From contig NZ_JADYUM010000016.1 in the NCBI RefSeq assembly GCF_021531815.1, positions 1 through 62,630 of the forward strand: DNA of 62,630 bases. The letters run 5' to 3'. The position numbers and the translations under genes are program-made. Of the stretch, positions 33,543-42,914 are shown piece after piece. The stretch is from Pseudoflavonifractor phocaeensis (GTDB lineage Bacteria; Bacillota; Clostridia; Oscillospirales; Oscillospiraceae). The notes under the pieces are model-generated. The model did no database searches. It was not told where the DNA came from and saw nothing but the letters and a program-made list of their open reading frames with translations. The first letter of the stretch is position 1. The number at the start of each line of letters is the position of its first letter.

Positions 33543-35303
33543 ATGTCCGAAGAAAACAACCAGTTTACCTTTGAAAATCCCGAATACCGCCGCACCTACT
33601 GGCACACCTGCTCCCACATCCTGGCTCAGGCCGTCAAGCGCCTGTTCCCCGAGGTGAAGCTGGCCATCGGCCCCTCCATCGAGGAGGGCTTCTACTATGA
33701 CATGGACTCCCCCTTCCCCTTCACCCCCGAGATCCTGGAGCAGATCGAGGGCGAGATGCGGAAGATCTGCAAGGAGAAGCTGAAGTTGGAGCGGTTCGAG
33801 CTGCCCCGGGCCGAGGCTCTGAAGTTCATGGAGGAGAAGGGCGAGCCCTACAAGGTGGAGCTCATCAACGACCTGCCCGAGGACGCCCACATCTCCTTCT
33901 ACAAGCAGGGCGAGTTCACCGACCTGTGCGCCGGTCCCCACCTGGACTCCACCGGCCGGGTCAAGGGCAACGGCATCAAGCTCACCGCCTGCAACGCCGC
34001 CTACTGGCGGGGCGACTCCAACCGGGAGACCCTCCAGCGCATCTACGGCATCGCCTTCCCCAAGAAGGACGAGCTGGACGCCTACCTGCAGCGCATTGAG
34101 GAGGCCAAGAAGCGGGACCACCGCAAGCTGGGCAAGGAGCTGGGCCTGTTTGCCTTCCGGGACGAGGCCCCCGGCTTCCCCTTCTACCTCCCCAAGGGCA
34201 TGGTGCTGAAAAACACCCTGATCGACTACTGGCGCCAGGTCCATAAGAAGTGGGACTATCTGGAGATCTCCACCCCCCAGATCATGAAGCGCACCCTGTG
34301 GGAGACCTCCGGCCACTGGGACCACTACAAGGAGAACATGTACACCACCGTCATCGACGACGAGGACTTCGCCATCAAGCCCATGAACTGCCCCGGCAGC
34401 ATCCTGGTCTATGACCTGGAGCCCCACTCCTACCGGGACCTGCCCCTGCGCTACGGCGAGCTGGGCCTGGTCCACCGCCATGAGCTGTCCGGCGCCCTCC
34501 ACGGCATGTTCCGGGTCCGCTGCTTCACCCAGGACGACGCCCACATCCTGCTGGCCAAGGACCAGATCAAGGACGAGGTCATCCGCATCGCCCGGCTCTT
34601 CGACGAGGTCTACTCCCTCTTCGGCCTGCCTTACAAGATCGAGCTGTCCACCATGCCCGACGACCACATCGGCTCCGTGGAGGATTGGGACATCGCCACC
34701 GGCGCCTTGGCCGACGCCATCACCAGCATCGGCAAGACCTACGAGGTCAACCCCGGTGACGGCGCCTTCTACGGTCCCAAGCTGGACTTCCACATTCAGG
34801 ACTCCCTGGGCCGTACCTGGCAGTGCGGCACCATCCAGCTGGACTACCAGCTCCCCGGCCGCTTCAATCTGGAGTACACCGGCACCGACGGCGAGAAGCA
34901 CTGCCCCGTCATGATCCACCGGGTGGTCTTCGGCTCCATCGAGCGGTTCATCGGCATCATCACCGAGCACTTCGCCGGGGCCTTCCCCACCTGGTTGGCT
35001 CCCGTCCAGGTGAAGGTGCTGCCTGTCACTGACCGGGCCGCCGACTACGCCAACCAGGTCTCCGCCCAGCTGGAGGCCCAGGGCTTCCGGGTGGAGGTAG
35101 ACCACCGCAACGAGAAGATCGGCAAGAAGATCCGCGAGGCCCAGCTCCAGAAGATCCCCTATATGCTGGTGGTGGGTGACCGGGACATGGAGAACCAGAC
35201 CGTCTCCGTCCGGCACCGCTCCGGCGAGGACATGGGCGCTATGTCCATGGACCAGTTCTCCGCCGCGCTCCACGAAGTGGTGGACTCCAAGGTCAACAAG
35301 TGA
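33543..35303 (+). CDS. thrS: Threonine-tRNA ligase lacking the TGS domain
   Basis: 586 aa, about 60 shorter than E. coli ThrS: the protein begins directly with the editing domain (HTCSHILAQAV and CAGPHL keep the HxxxH/CxxxH set). Class II core is complete: motif 2 region HRHELSGALHGMFRVRCFTQDDAHI and motif 3 VVFGSIERFIGI. The zinc-site MNCPGH motif reads MNCPGS. The C-terminal anticodon domain is present. AAGGAGG upstream of ATG 33543 supports the short start. Charges tRNA-Thr; expression T-box controlled. Confidence 0.97.
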   Translation: MSEENNQFTFENPEYRRTYWHTCSHILAQAVKRLFPEVKLAIGPSIEEGFYYDMDSPFPFTPEILEQIEGEMRKICKEKLKLERFELPRAEALKFMEEKGEPYKVELINDLPEDAHISFYKQGEFTDLCAGPHLDSTGRVKGNGIKLTACNAAYWRGDSNRETLQRIYGIAFPKKDELDAYLQRIEEAKKRDHRKLGKELGLFAFRDEAPGFPFYLPKGMVLKNTLIDYWRQVHKKWDYLEISTPQIMKRTLWETSGHWDHYKENMYTTVIDDEDFAIKPMNCPGSILVYDLEPHSYRDLPLRYGELGLVHRHELSGALHGMFRVRCFTQDDAHILLAKDQIKDEVIRIARLFDEVYSLFGLPYKIELSTMPDDHIGSVEDWDIATGALADAITSIGKTYEVNPGDGAFYGPKLDFHIQDSLGRTWQCGTIQLDYQLPGRFNLEYTGTDGEKHCPVMIHRVVFGSIERFIGIITEHFAGAFPTWLAPVQVKVLPVTDRAADYANQVSAQLEAQGFRVEVDHRNEKIGKKIREAQLQKIPYMLVVGDRDMENQTVSVRHRSGEDMGAMSMDQFSAALHEVVDSKVNK

Positions 35304-35322
35304 TACGGTCTTAAAGCGCACA

Positions 35323-35356
35323 AAACGAGGACGGCCCACATGGGCCGCCCTCGTTT
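35323..35356. terminator. Terminator
   Basis: 16-bp arms AAACGAGG..GGCCCA with one mismatch and CA loop, T-rich on the thrS side; between convergent thrS and the EAL gene. Confidence 0.8.
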
Positions 35357-35375
35357 CCGTTTTCATAATGATGTA

Positions 35376-37304
35376 CTATGTCCGCTCCTTCTGGTCCCGG
35401 AACCATGTCACCAGCTCCGCCTCCGGCATGGGCCTGGCGTAATAGAATCCCTGGAGCCGGTCCGCCCCGCAGCGCAGGGCCAGCTCCGCCTGCTGGCGGC
35501 TCTCGATGCCCTCGGCCACCACGGTCTCTCCCAGCTTGTGGAAAAAGGGGATGATAGTGTCTGCCATCATCCGGGCCTTGGGATTGTCCGTCAATCCCAC
35601 CATCAGGCTGCGGTCCAGCTTGATGGCCTCAAAGGGCAGGTCCAGAACGGAGGAAAAGTTGGAATAACCCGTTCCGAAATCGTCCAGATAAAAGTTCAGC
35701 TTCCGGCGGCGCAGCTCCGCCATGCTCTCCCGCACATAGGCGGTATTGTCCAGCAGCACCCGCTCGGTGATCTCCAGCTTCAGCCGCTCCGGCGCCACGC
35801 CGTACCGCTCCAACGCTTCTTCGAGCCTCTGGCCCAGATCCTTCCGCAAAAACTGCTGCATAGACAAGTTGATGGACACCGATTTCAGCTCCGGGACCGT
35901 CCCGCTGCCAAGGAAGCGGCAGACTCCGTCCAGCACGATCCAGCTCAGGGCGTCGATCATCCCCGTCTCCTCAGCCAGGGGAATAAATTCTCCCGGCGGG
36001 ATGGACCTGCCCTGGTCGTCGGACAGCCGGAGCAGCGCCTCCGCCGAATGGAAGCTCCCGGTGTCCCGGTGGTAGACGGGCTGGTACCACACCTGGAACC
36101 CACCGTCCCGGATGGCTTGCTGCAGGGTGCGGATCAGGTACTCCCGGCGCTGATGCCGCCGTGCGGTCTCCCCGTCAAAGTGGACCAGCTCCCGGTTCTC
36201 CTCCTTGGCCAGCCGGATAGAATACTCCAAATAGCCGATGAGCTGTTCCGGCGTCCAGTCCTGTCCCCGATAGGTCAGCTCCGCCACGCAGGCGGGCACG
36301 GATACACGGTCCTCCCCCAGCATCCAATCCTCCCGGAAGCGGCGGCAGACTTTCTCCAACTGCGTCTCCTCCCGGCCGGGCAGCAGCAAGGCAAATTCCA
36401 CACTGCTGAAACGGAACACCCGTCCCCCGCCGGCCGCACTCCGCAAAAAGGAGGCGATCTGAAACAGAACGGCGTCTCCCCCGCCGTGGCCGTAGCCCTG
36501 ATTGACCCGTGAAAACTGCTTCAGCGCCACCAGAATGACCTGGTATTCCTGGCGTCCGGCGGTGCGCAGGGTCAATTCCTCCAGGAAACTTTTCCGGTTG
36601 TATACGCCGGTCAGGCCGTCCCGCTCGATGCGGCTGCTCTGGAAGCTGATGAAAATGATCAGGTCCGCCAAGGCGCTGATGGCCCCGTTGAGCAGCTGCT
36701 CCGGATAGGCCAGCTGGTAAGCCACCAGCAGCACCACGACGGTGGGCACCGTACACATGATCCGGACCATAGCCCTGCCCACGCTCCTCCGGTTGCGGAC
36801 ATAACAGGTGATCAGCATGACCAGCTCCACCGCCGGAACAGCGAAGCCCACTTTGTTCAGCGGCCCCCGGCAGTAATTCCCCGCCTGGTCAAAGTAGAAC
36901 AGCACGCCGCTGTTCAGATTCCACAGGGTCAACAGCAGATAGACCAACGTCACCGCCGTCAGCCCCACCGCCGCCCGGCGGAGGCACCGCTTGTCATAGA
37001 CATATTCCAGCATCCGCTGAAACAGGTAAAAGGCAATGACGGAACACATAAGTACGCTGACGATAAAGTAGGCGCTGTTCAGCAGCATATTGACCCACAG
37101 GGGGAAGCGGTGGAAATTTTCAATGGTGTAGACGCTGGTGATGTTCAGGAGGATCGACGCCACCGACAGACACAGGCAGCACCAGTAGAGCCGCCTGCGG
37201 AAAGAGTGGACCTGCCGCTTATCATAGAAAAACAGCATGATGATGATAATGAGGATCAGCGCGAAATATTCCGACAACAGCGGCCAACGGATCATGTTCC
37301 TCAC
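35376..37304 (-). CDS. Membrane GGDEF/EAL cyclic-di-GMP phosphodiesterase
   Basis: 642 aa. About seven N-terminal membrane helices (to about 220), a degenerate GGDEF domain, and an EAL domain. The A-site motif reads SSVEF (in RFSSVEFALLL), so cyclase activity is not expected; the earlier YGHGGGD helix remains. The EAL domain keeps the catalytic set: EALLR, NLS, ITE, DDFGTGYS, KLDR, AEGIES, QGF. Expected to hydrolyse c-di-GMP with the GGDEF part perhaps sensing GTP. GTG 37304 overlaps the stop of a 25-codon leader frame; ATG 37295 is an alternative start. Confidence 0.92.
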   Translation of the reverse strand: MRNMIRWPLLSEYFALILIIIIMLFFYDKRQVHSFRRRLYWCCLCLSVASILLNITSVYTIENFHRFPLWVNMLLNSAYFIVSVLMCSVIAFYLFQRMLEYVYDKRCLRRAAVGLTAVTLVYLLLTLWNLNSGVLFYFDQAGNYCRGPLNKVGFAVPAVELVMLITCYVRNRRSVGRAMVRIMCTVPTVVVLLVAYQLAYPEQLLNGAISALADLIIFISFQSSRIERDGLTGVYNRKSFLEELTLRTAGRQEYQVILVALKQFSRVNQGYGHGGGDAVLFQIASFLRSAAGGGRVFRFSSVEFALLLPGREETQLEKVCRRFREDWMLGEDRVSVPACVAELTYRGQDWTPEQLIGYLEYSIRLAKEENRELVHFDGETARRHQRREYLIRTLQQAIRDGGFQVWYQPVYHRDTGSFHSAEALLRLSDDQGRSIPPGEFIPLAEETGMIDALSWIVLDGVCRFLGSGTVPELKSVSINLSMQQFLRKDLGQRLEEALERYGVAPERLKLEITERVLLDNTAYVRESMAELRRRKLNFYLDDFGTGYSNFSSVLDLPFEAIKLDRSLMVGLTDNPKARMMADTIIPFFHKLGETVVAEGIESRQQAELALRCGADRLQGFYYARPMPEAELVTWFRDQKERT

Positions 37305-37378
37305 CTCGACACCAGCGGGAATCCGGCAGCCGGACCGGATGGCTCCTCCCGCGGCTTGGTCTTAGTTTCCAGTTTCAT
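37301..37378 (-). CDS. Possible 25-codon leader ORF coupled to the EAL gene
   Basis: ATG 37378 with AAGGAG twelve bases upstream; encodes a polar 25-mer whose TGA overlaps the GTG start of the membrane EAL gene (GTGA). The overlap suggests translational coupling. No homologue recognised. The rest of the gap to 37652 is AT-rich with no other gene. Confidence 0.3.
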   Translation of the reverse strand: MKLETKTKPREEPSGPAAGFPLVSR

Positions 37379-37652
37379 TGTAAGTCACGTCTCCTTAAAA
37401 ATCAAACAAATATCTAAATTTCTTGTAATTTTTTGCATGCCAGCTTTCTTTGCCTCTCTGACTGGTCCTGTTTTTCCGAAATGCTTAAAAATTTTTGGCC
37501 GGTGTCTCGCTCCATGCTTTGTTTTCCCTGTAACGAGAATAATTCCTGTTTTTCTCTGGATTTTTACAGACTTCTGTGGTATGCTGAACCTATCAGAATT
37601 TCGCCCGGACCGGCCGGCAATCTCATAACCACATCATTTAAGGAGGCTCACC

Positions 37653-38279
37653 ATGAAAGACCCCAAAGCCATGTACGCCCTGAGCTATGGCCTGTTCGTC
37701 CTCACCGCCCGCCAGGGGGAGAAGGACAACGGCTGCATCATCAATACCGGCATGCAGGTGACCACAGACCCCAACCGCATCATTATCACCGTCAACAAGA
37801 AGAATTACACCCACGACATGGTGCTGGCCACCGGGAAATTTGCCCTGTCCGTCCTGTCGGAACAGGCGGATTTCAGCCTGTTCCAGCGCTTCGGCTTCCA
37901 GTCCGGACGGGATACCGACAAGTTCGCCGGCTTTGAGGACAATGTCCGCCGGGGCGAGGACGGCCTGTATTATGTGACCCAGGGGACCAGCGCCCGGCTG
38001 TCCTGCCAGGTGGTGTCCACCCTGGACCTGGGCACCCACACCCTGTTCCTGGCCGACGTGGTGGAGGGCGAAGTGCTGTCCCGCGCTCCCAGCGCCACCT
38101 ACGCCTACTACCAGGCCAACATCAAGCCCAAGCCCCAGGCCGCCGGGGCCGCCCCCGCCTCCAAGAAGCGCTGGGTATGCACCGTCTGCGGCTACGTCTA
38201 TGAGGGCGACTTCCTGCCCGCCGACTTTATCTGCCCCCTGTGCAAGCATCCCGCTTCCGACTTTGAACCCCTGGCGTAA
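37653..38279 (+). CDS. hrb: High-molecular-weight rubredoxin (flavin reductase-rubredoxin fusion)
   Basis: 208 aa. N-terminal FMN-binding flavin reductase-like domain ([19 protein letters not shown] start) to about 155, short Ala/Pro linker, then rubredoxin with [10 protein letters not shown] and [11 protein letters not shown] iron ligands. Resembles Moorella Hrb, an electron carrier to flavodiiron NO/O2 reductases in anaerobes. AAGGAGG before ATG 37653. Monocistronic, ended by a strong terminator. Confidence 0.9.
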   Translation: MKDPKAMYALSYGLFVLTARQGEKDNGCIINTGMQVTTDPNRIIITVNKKNYTHDMVLATGKFALSVLSEQADFSLFQRFGFQSGRDTDKFAGFEDNVRRGEDGLYYVTQGTSARLSCQVVSTLDLGTHTLFLADVVEGEVLSRAPSATYAYYQANIKPKPQAAGAAPASKKRWVCTVCGYVYEGDFLPADFICPLCKHPASDFEPLA

Positions 38280-38296
38280 CCATATTGAAATAGCTG

Positions 38297-38336
38297 AAAA
38301 ACACGGCCGGAGGGCGCAACCTCCGGCCGTGTTTTT
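38297..38336 (+). terminator. Terminator
   Basis: 17-bp stem AAAAACACGGCCGGAGG with a 6-nt loop and T tail after the rubredoxin-fusion gene. Confidence 0.88.
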
Positions 38337-38404
38337 CGTCTTGAGCAATAGAGCGTCTTCTTGCCTTTCCCGGGGCGGGACAGTACAATAATAGAAAAGG
38401 TATG

Positions 38405-39655
38405 TCACCGCCCCAGCCACTGGGCATAGCTCTGGGCGCTCCCCACCCGGCCCACAGCGGACAGGGAGGCCCGGTCCATTTGGAATATCTCCCCCGCCAG
38501 GTCCCGCAGCTGTTCCCGGGTGACGGCGTCGTAGAGGCCCAGGATCTCCTCCGTCTCCCGGACCTTGCCGTACAGCAGGGCGGAGGAGCCCAGATGGCTC
38601 ATCCGGGTCTGCACCGACTCGGCCCCCATGAGGAGGTTGGCCTTGGCCTGTTCCCGCACCCGGTCCAGCTCCTCCTGGGTGGGACCGTGGTCGGCCAGGT
38701 CGGACACCACCTCCCGGACGGTGGTCAGGGCCTGTCCCTCCTGCTCCCGGCTGACGGCGGTGTACACCCCCAAAAAGCCGGTGTCCGCCTGGTCGGAGGC
38801 GTAAGAGTATACCGTGTAGCACAGGCCCCGCTTCTCCCGCACCTCCTGGAACAGCCGGGAGGAGCACCCGCCCCCCAGCAGGGAGTTGAGCAGCAGCAGC
38901 TGGGGCCGCCGCTCGTCCAGGTAGGACAGGGCGGGAAAGGCCAGGATCAGGTGGTTCTGCTCGATGGCCTTTTTCCGGGCGGTGACGGCGGGCCGGTAGG
39001 AGACGGATTTCTGCTCCGGCACCGCTCCGGGCTCCAGCGCGGACAGGCAGTCCTTCAGGGCGTCCACCTGCCGCTGGGAAAAGCTGCCCGCCAGGGCGGC
39101 CACCAGTACCCCGGGGCGGTAGTGCTCCTTCTGCCACCGGGCCAGCCACTCCCCGGTCATCCCCTCCAAGGTGGCCTGGGTACCCAGGATGGGGCGGCCC
39201 AGGGAAGTACCTTTATAGACGGCGGCGGACAGCCGCTCGGCCACCAGGTCCTCCGGGGTGTCCTCGTACATGCCGATCTCCTCCAGCACCACCCCCCGCT
39301 CGGTCTCCACGTCCTCCTGGGCAAACCGGGAGTGGAACAGCATGTCGCTGAGAATGTCCAGACTCCGGTCCAGGTGGGCGTCCAGGCTCCGGGCGTAGAA
39401 GCAGGTGTGCTCCTTGGTGGTGTAGGCGTTGACCTGGCCGCCGATGGCGTCCATGTCCCGGGCCAGCTGGGCGGTGGAGCGGCGCCCGGTGCCCTTGAAC
39501 AGCATGTGCTCGATAAAATGGGCGGCGCCGTTCTCTCCGGCCTGCTCATGCCGGGAACCCACCCCCACAAAAAAGCCCAGGGCGGCGGACCGCGCGCCGG
39601 GGATCTCCTCCGTCAGCAGGCGGGCGCCGTTGGGCAGCTTGATCTCCTGATACAT
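38405..39655 (-). CDS. M16 zinc metallopeptidase
   Basis: 416 aa from ATG 39655 (AGGAGG upstream); the frame is open further upstream without a ribosome site. Inverted zinc motif HFIEH with the downstream Glu in TKEHTCFYARS region, and the second half with the LGGGCSSRLFQEVREKRGLCY signature of M16B processing proteases. Cytoplasmic peptide degradation is the usual role; in other Firmicutes it neighbours pnp or dut. Divergent from the ECF sigma gene. Confidence 0.9.
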   Translation of the reverse strand: MYQEIKLPNGARLLTEEIPGARSAALGFFVGVGSRHEQAGENGAAHFIEHMLFKGTGRRSTAQLARDMDAIGGQVNAYTTKEHTCFYARSLDAHLDRSLDILSDMLFHSRFAQEDVETERGVVLEEIGMYEDTPEDLVAERLSAAVYKGTSLGRPILGTQATLEGMTGEWLARWQKEHYRPGVLVAALAGSFSQRQVDALKDCLSALEPGAVPEQKSVSYRPAVTARKKAIEQNHLILAFPALSYLDERRPQLLLLNSLLGGGCSSRLFQEVREKRGLCYTVYSYASDQADTGFLGVYTAVSREQEGQALTTVREVVSDLADHGPTQEELDRVREQAKANLLMGAESVQTRMSHLGSSALLYGKVRETEEILGLYDAVTREQLRDLAGEIFQMDRASLSAVGRVGSAQSYAQWLGR

Positions 39656-39734
39656 GGTTCTGGACCTCCTGTCCAAATGAAGTCCCCAGCAGTATACCAC
39701 AGAATACCCATTCCGTCCACAGAAAGGAGTCCCC

Positions 39735-40295
39735 ATGGAAGACCACAAGATCATCGAACTATACTGGGCCCGGTCCCAGCAGGCCATCCAGGAGAGCGAG
39801 GACAAGTACGGACCCTACTGCCGCTCCATTGCCCGGGGCATCCTGGACCGGGAGGAGGACGCGGAGGAGTGCGTCAACGACACCTGGTTCCGGGCCTGGA
39901 ACGCCATGCCGCCCCAGCGGCCCAACATCCTGTCCGCCTTCTTCGGCAAGCTGACCCGGAACCTGTCTCTGGACCGCTGGCGGAAGAACCGGGCGGCCAA
40001 GCGCGGGGGCAGCCAGGTGGAGGTGGCCCTCCAGGAGCTGGAGCACTGCCTGCCCGACCACCGCCGCCCCGACGAGGAGCTGGAGGCCGGTGAGACCGCG
40101 GCCCTCATCTCTGATTTTCTTTGGAAGCAGCCGGAGCTGGACCGTCGGCTGTTCGTGCGGCGGTATTTCCACCTGGAATCCATTGACACCCTGGCCCGGC
40201 GCTTCGGACTGACAGAGAGCCAGGCCAAATCCCGGCTCCACCGCACCCGGCAGAAGCTGAAAGCGGCACTGGAAAAGGAGGGGATCGCGGTATGA
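39735..40295 (+). CDS. ECF-type sigma factor
   Basis: 186 aa. Region 2 (EDAEECVNDTWFRAWNAMPPQ; LSAFFGKLTRNLSLDRWRK) and region 4 helix-turn-helix (SIDTLARRFGLTESQAKSRLHRTRQKL) are present; no region 3. RBS AAAGGAG. Its stop overlaps the next start (ATGA), so the partner protein is likely its regulator. Target promoters unknown. Confidence 0.9.
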   Translation: MEDHKIIELYWARSQQAIQESEDKYGPYCRSIARGILDREEDAEECVNDTWFRAWNAMPPQRPNILSAFFGKLTRNLSLDRWRKNRAAKRGGSQVEVALQELEHCLPDHRRPDEELEAGETAALISDFLWKQPELDRRLFVRRYFHLESIDTLARRFGLTESQAKSRLHRTRQKLKAALEKEGIAV

Positions 40296-40819
40296 CAGCG
40301 GAATACTTATTGGAGGCCATGGGCCTCATCGACGACGGCCTGATCCAGGACGCGGAGGTCCGGCCCGCCGCCCGGCCCGTTTCCAACTGGCGGCAGCAGT
40401 GGGGCGCTCTGGCCGCCTGTCTGGCGGTGGTGATCGCCCTGGGCTACGGGGTGACCCACCTGCCCATGGGCGGCAGTTCCAGCGCGTCCACCGCCTCCAG
40501 CGCCGCCTGCGGCGCTGCCGATATGGAAAGCGGAGAGGTCAACAGCCCCGCCGCCGGAACCGGAGAGGCCGCCGCCGTTGCGGACGCCTCCATCTTTACG
40601 GACCAAGGAGAGTACCGCCTGACCGGGGAGGTTACCGAACTCCTGCCCGAGGGCGCGCGGGAGCTGGAGCCCTTGTCCGGGCTCTACCCCGACGCTCCCT
40701 TCCCCGCCACCGACACGGAGGAATATGTGGGCTGCGCCCTGTTTGTATCCTCCGACGGCACCTTGTACCTCCAGCTGCCCGAGGGCGGTTACGCCGCGGC
40801 GGAGTTGGTGGAGCCTTAA
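40292..40819 (+). CDS. Membrane-anchored partner of the sigma factor
   Basis: 175 aa. A short cytoplasmic N terminus, one membrane helix (about 34-56), a Ser/Ala/Gly-rich linker and an extracellular domain ending in SSDGTLYLQLPEGGYA. Topology and coupling to the ECF sigma gene fit an anti-sigma factor, although the usual zinc-binding anti-sigma motif is absent and the cytoplasmic part is only about 30 residues. Confidence 0.65.
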   Translation: MTAEYLLEAMGLIDDGLIQDAEVRPAARPVSNWRQQWGALAACLAVVIALGYGVTHLPMGGSSSASTASSAACGAADMESGEVNSPAAGTGEAAAVADASIFTDQGEYRLTGEVTELLPEGARELEPLSGLYPDAPFPATDTEEYVGCALFVSSDGTLYLQLPEGGYAAAELVEP

Positions 40820-40938
40820 GGGGTGGAATCCGCGGGGCCCAGATCCCTCCGCCCTGCCGCATCCCGACGGGCCCGGCGCCCTCACCGGGCCGTCCCCCGG
40901 CGGCGAGGGGCAAGCCCCCGCCCTACCTAATCACAAAA

Positions 40939-40972
40939 AACAGGTCCCGCGCCCATGGGCGCGGGACCTGTT
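40939..40972. terminator. Bidirectional terminator
   Basis: Near-perfect palindrome AACAGGTCCCGCGCCCA and complement, A run on the left and T-rich on the right, between convergent genes. Confidence 0.85.
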
Positions 40973-40975
40973 GGC

Positions 40976-42229
40976 TTACATTCCCTTGCTTTCTTCTTCC
41001 ATGACCCGGACCCGGATCTCCAGCACACGGCGGTGCTCCACCTTGGTGACGGTGACGTCCAGCCCCTCGGCCTGGAAGTGGTCGCCTACCTCCGGGACCC
41101 GTCCCACCTGCTCCATGACCCAGCCCGAGACGGTGGCGGCGTCACAGCTGCCCTTCACCTGAAACAGGTCGTACATGTCGTCCAGGTCGGCGGAGCAGGC
41201 GATGAAATAGCTGCCGTCAGGCTGCTTCCGGAAGGTTTCAATGACCTCGTCGTGCTCATCCCAGATCTCGCCCACCAGCTCCTCCACGATGTCCTCCAGG
41301 GTGGCGATGCCCTCGGTGCCGCCGTACTCATCTACCACCACGGCCATGTGGGCCTTGTTCTTCTGGAGGATGCGCAGCAGCTCGGAGATCTTGGTGTTGC
41401 CCGTGGTGTAGAACACCGGGGACTTGATGTTGGACACCATGGTCTCCCCCCGGTAGCGGGCAGCGTAGAAGTCCTTCTCGTGGACCACGCCCACGATGTT
41501 GTCGATGGTGTCGTGGTAGATGGGGATGCGGGAGTAGCCGCTCTCCGCGAAGAGGGCGCCCACCTCCTCCATGGTGCTGTTCTCCCCGGCGGCCACCAGG
41601 TCCACCCGGGGGGTGAGGATCTCGGACACCTCCAGGTCGTTGAACTCGATGGCGTTGCGGATCAGGTCGCTCTCGTGCTCATCCAGTCCGCCCTCGTTCT
41701 CCGCCTGGTCCACCATGCCCACCAGCTCCTCCTCGGTGATGCCGTCCTCCCCCTTCTTCCGGAACACCCGGCCCAGCAGGCGTTTCCACTGGGTGAACAG
41801 GAAGTTGAGCGGGGTGAACACCACCATGAGCAGCTTCAGCAGGGGGTAGGAGACCATGGCCCAGCTCTCCGGATTCTCCTTGGCCAGGCTCTTGGGGCTG
41901 ATCTCCCCAAAGATGAGGATGATGACGGTGAGAGCCACCGTGGACACCGTGGGGCCGTACTGGCGGAACCACTTGGTGCACAGCACCGTAGCCACGGTGG
42001 TGGCGGTGATGTTGACGATGTTGTTGCCGATGAGGATGGTGGATAAAAGCTTGTCGTACTCCTCCGCCAGCTCCAGGGTCTTGGCGGCCCGGAGGCTGCC
42101 GTTGTCGGCCCGGGTCCGCAGGCGGATGCGGTTCAGGGAGGTGAAGGCGGTCTCAGTGGCGGAAAAATAGGCGGACAGGGCCACCAGGACCACAAGGGCG
42201 ACGAGCATACTGATACTGCTGCTGTCCAT
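40976..42229 (-). CDS. CNNM/CorC-type membrane protein with CBS pair
   Basis: 417 aa from ATG 42229. An upstream in-frame ATG at 42301 lies inside the -35/-10 spacer of the promoter and cannot be used. Order: DUF21/CNNM membrane domain ([47 protein letters not shown]), two CBS domains (about 190-320), CorC-HlyC C-terminal domain. Family members export divalent cations (Mg, Co) or affect ion homeostasis. Haemolysin naming in databases is historical. Confidence 0.9.
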   Translation of the reverse strand: MDSSSISMLVALVVLVALSAYFSATETAFTSLNRIRLRTRADNGSLRAAKTLELAEEYDKLLSTILIGNNIVNITATTVATVLCTKWFRQYGPTVSTVALTVIILIFGEISPKSLAKENPESWAMVSYPLLKLLMVVFTPLNFLFTQWKRLLGRVFRKKGEDGITEEELVGMVDQAENEGGLDEHESDLIRNAIEFNDLEVSEILTPRVDLVAAGENSTMEEVGALFAESGYSRIPIYHDTIDNIVGVVHEKDFYAARYRGETMVSNIKSPVFYTTGNTKISELLRILQKNKAHMAVVVDEYGGTEGIATLEDIVEELVGEIWDEHDEVIETFRKQPDGSYFIACSADLDDMYDLFQVKGSCDAATVSGWVMEQVGRVPEVGDHFQAEGLDVTVTKVEHRRVLEIRVRVMEEESKGM

Positions 42230-42291
42230 TTGGGACGGATCAACTCTGCTTTCTTCAAAAATTTTGTTCCATAAATATGTATTTTGCTTGG

Positions 42292-42320
42292 AGTATAGCA
42301 TACCGGACCGAGGAATGCAA
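42292..42320 (-). promoter_or_regulatory. Promoter of CorC-type gene
   Basis: Minus strand TTGCAT, 17-bp spacer, TATACT. It decides the start of the gene downstream. Confidence 0.65.
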
Positions 42321-42415
42321 CGGATTTTCCGGGAACTTTGGGGGCTGTCCCCCTGTTTTTGTCTGTTTTCCCCCTGTATCCCACGGAATTTTTACAAAAA
42401 AATATCAAAAACCAC

Positions 42416-42445
42416 TTGACGGCTCCAGGGCTTCTGTGATATAGT
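42416..42445 (+). promoter_or_regulatory. Promoter of rpmG-secE-nusG
   Basis: TTGACG, 18-bp spacer, TATAGT. Followed by a 265-nt leader without a convincing gene. Confidence 0.75.
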
Positions 42446-42586
42446 TTCTCTACCTGTGAAAGGGGCTTTTTTTCGTGCGCATTTTTACGGTGTATGACGC
42501 AGGAACCCCTTCCTTCGCCTGTGCGGACACAGGGAGGCAATTTGCCGGATCCCACCGTAGCGCCGACGCTGTTACCGCGTCTTTTT

Positions 42587-42633
42587 GCCGCTGGATCCGG
42601 TTTGATGAGCCGGATCCGGCGTTTTGCTTTTTT
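42587..42633 (+). terminator. Attenuator-like hairpin in rpmG leader
   Basis: Stem GGATCCGG (42593-42600) / CCGGATCC (42610-42617) extended by GCC/GGC, then GTTTTGCTTTTTT. Lies 78 nt before rpmG. An attenuator controlled by the leader RNA or a ribosomal protein is plausible; the rest of 42446-42710 shows no gene. Confidence 0.6.
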
Positions 42634-42710
42634 GGCGGCGTCCGCAAATGGCTCAAGCAACACAGCTTTTCCCCGGAAAAGCTGCCACATTAAAAGGAGG
42701 TGCCGAACAA

Positions 42711-42878
42711 ATGGCAAGCAAGGCCGGCGCGCGCATCAAGATCACCCTGCGGTGCTCTGAGTGCAAGCAGAGAAACTACAACACCATGAAGAACAAGAAG
42801 AATACCCCTGACCGCCTGGAGCTGAACAAGTACTGCCCCTTCTGCAGAAAGCACACTGTCCACAATGAGACCAAGTAA
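42711..42878 (+). CDS. rpmG: Ribosomal protein bL33
   Basis: 55 aa from ATG 42711, with AAAAGGAGGTG upstream. Zinc-type L33: CSECKQRNY and [10 protein letters not shown] carry four cysteines. Stands at the head of the secE-nusG-rplK cluster, as in many Firmicutes. Confidence 0.96.
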   Translation: MASKAGARIKITLRCSECKQRNYNTMKNKKNTPDRLELNKYCPFCRKHTVHNETK

Positions 42879-42914
42879 TGGTGTCTCTCAGGCTGAAAGG
42901 AAAGAAGGGTAACA

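Noticed and set aside
33522-35366. 614-codon minus-strand frame opposite thrS
   Set aside because: Shadow frame; thrS is certain and preceded by a T-box.
42301-42301. ATG 42301 as start of the CorC-type gene
   Set aside because: It lies between the -35 and -10 of the promoter that serves the gene.
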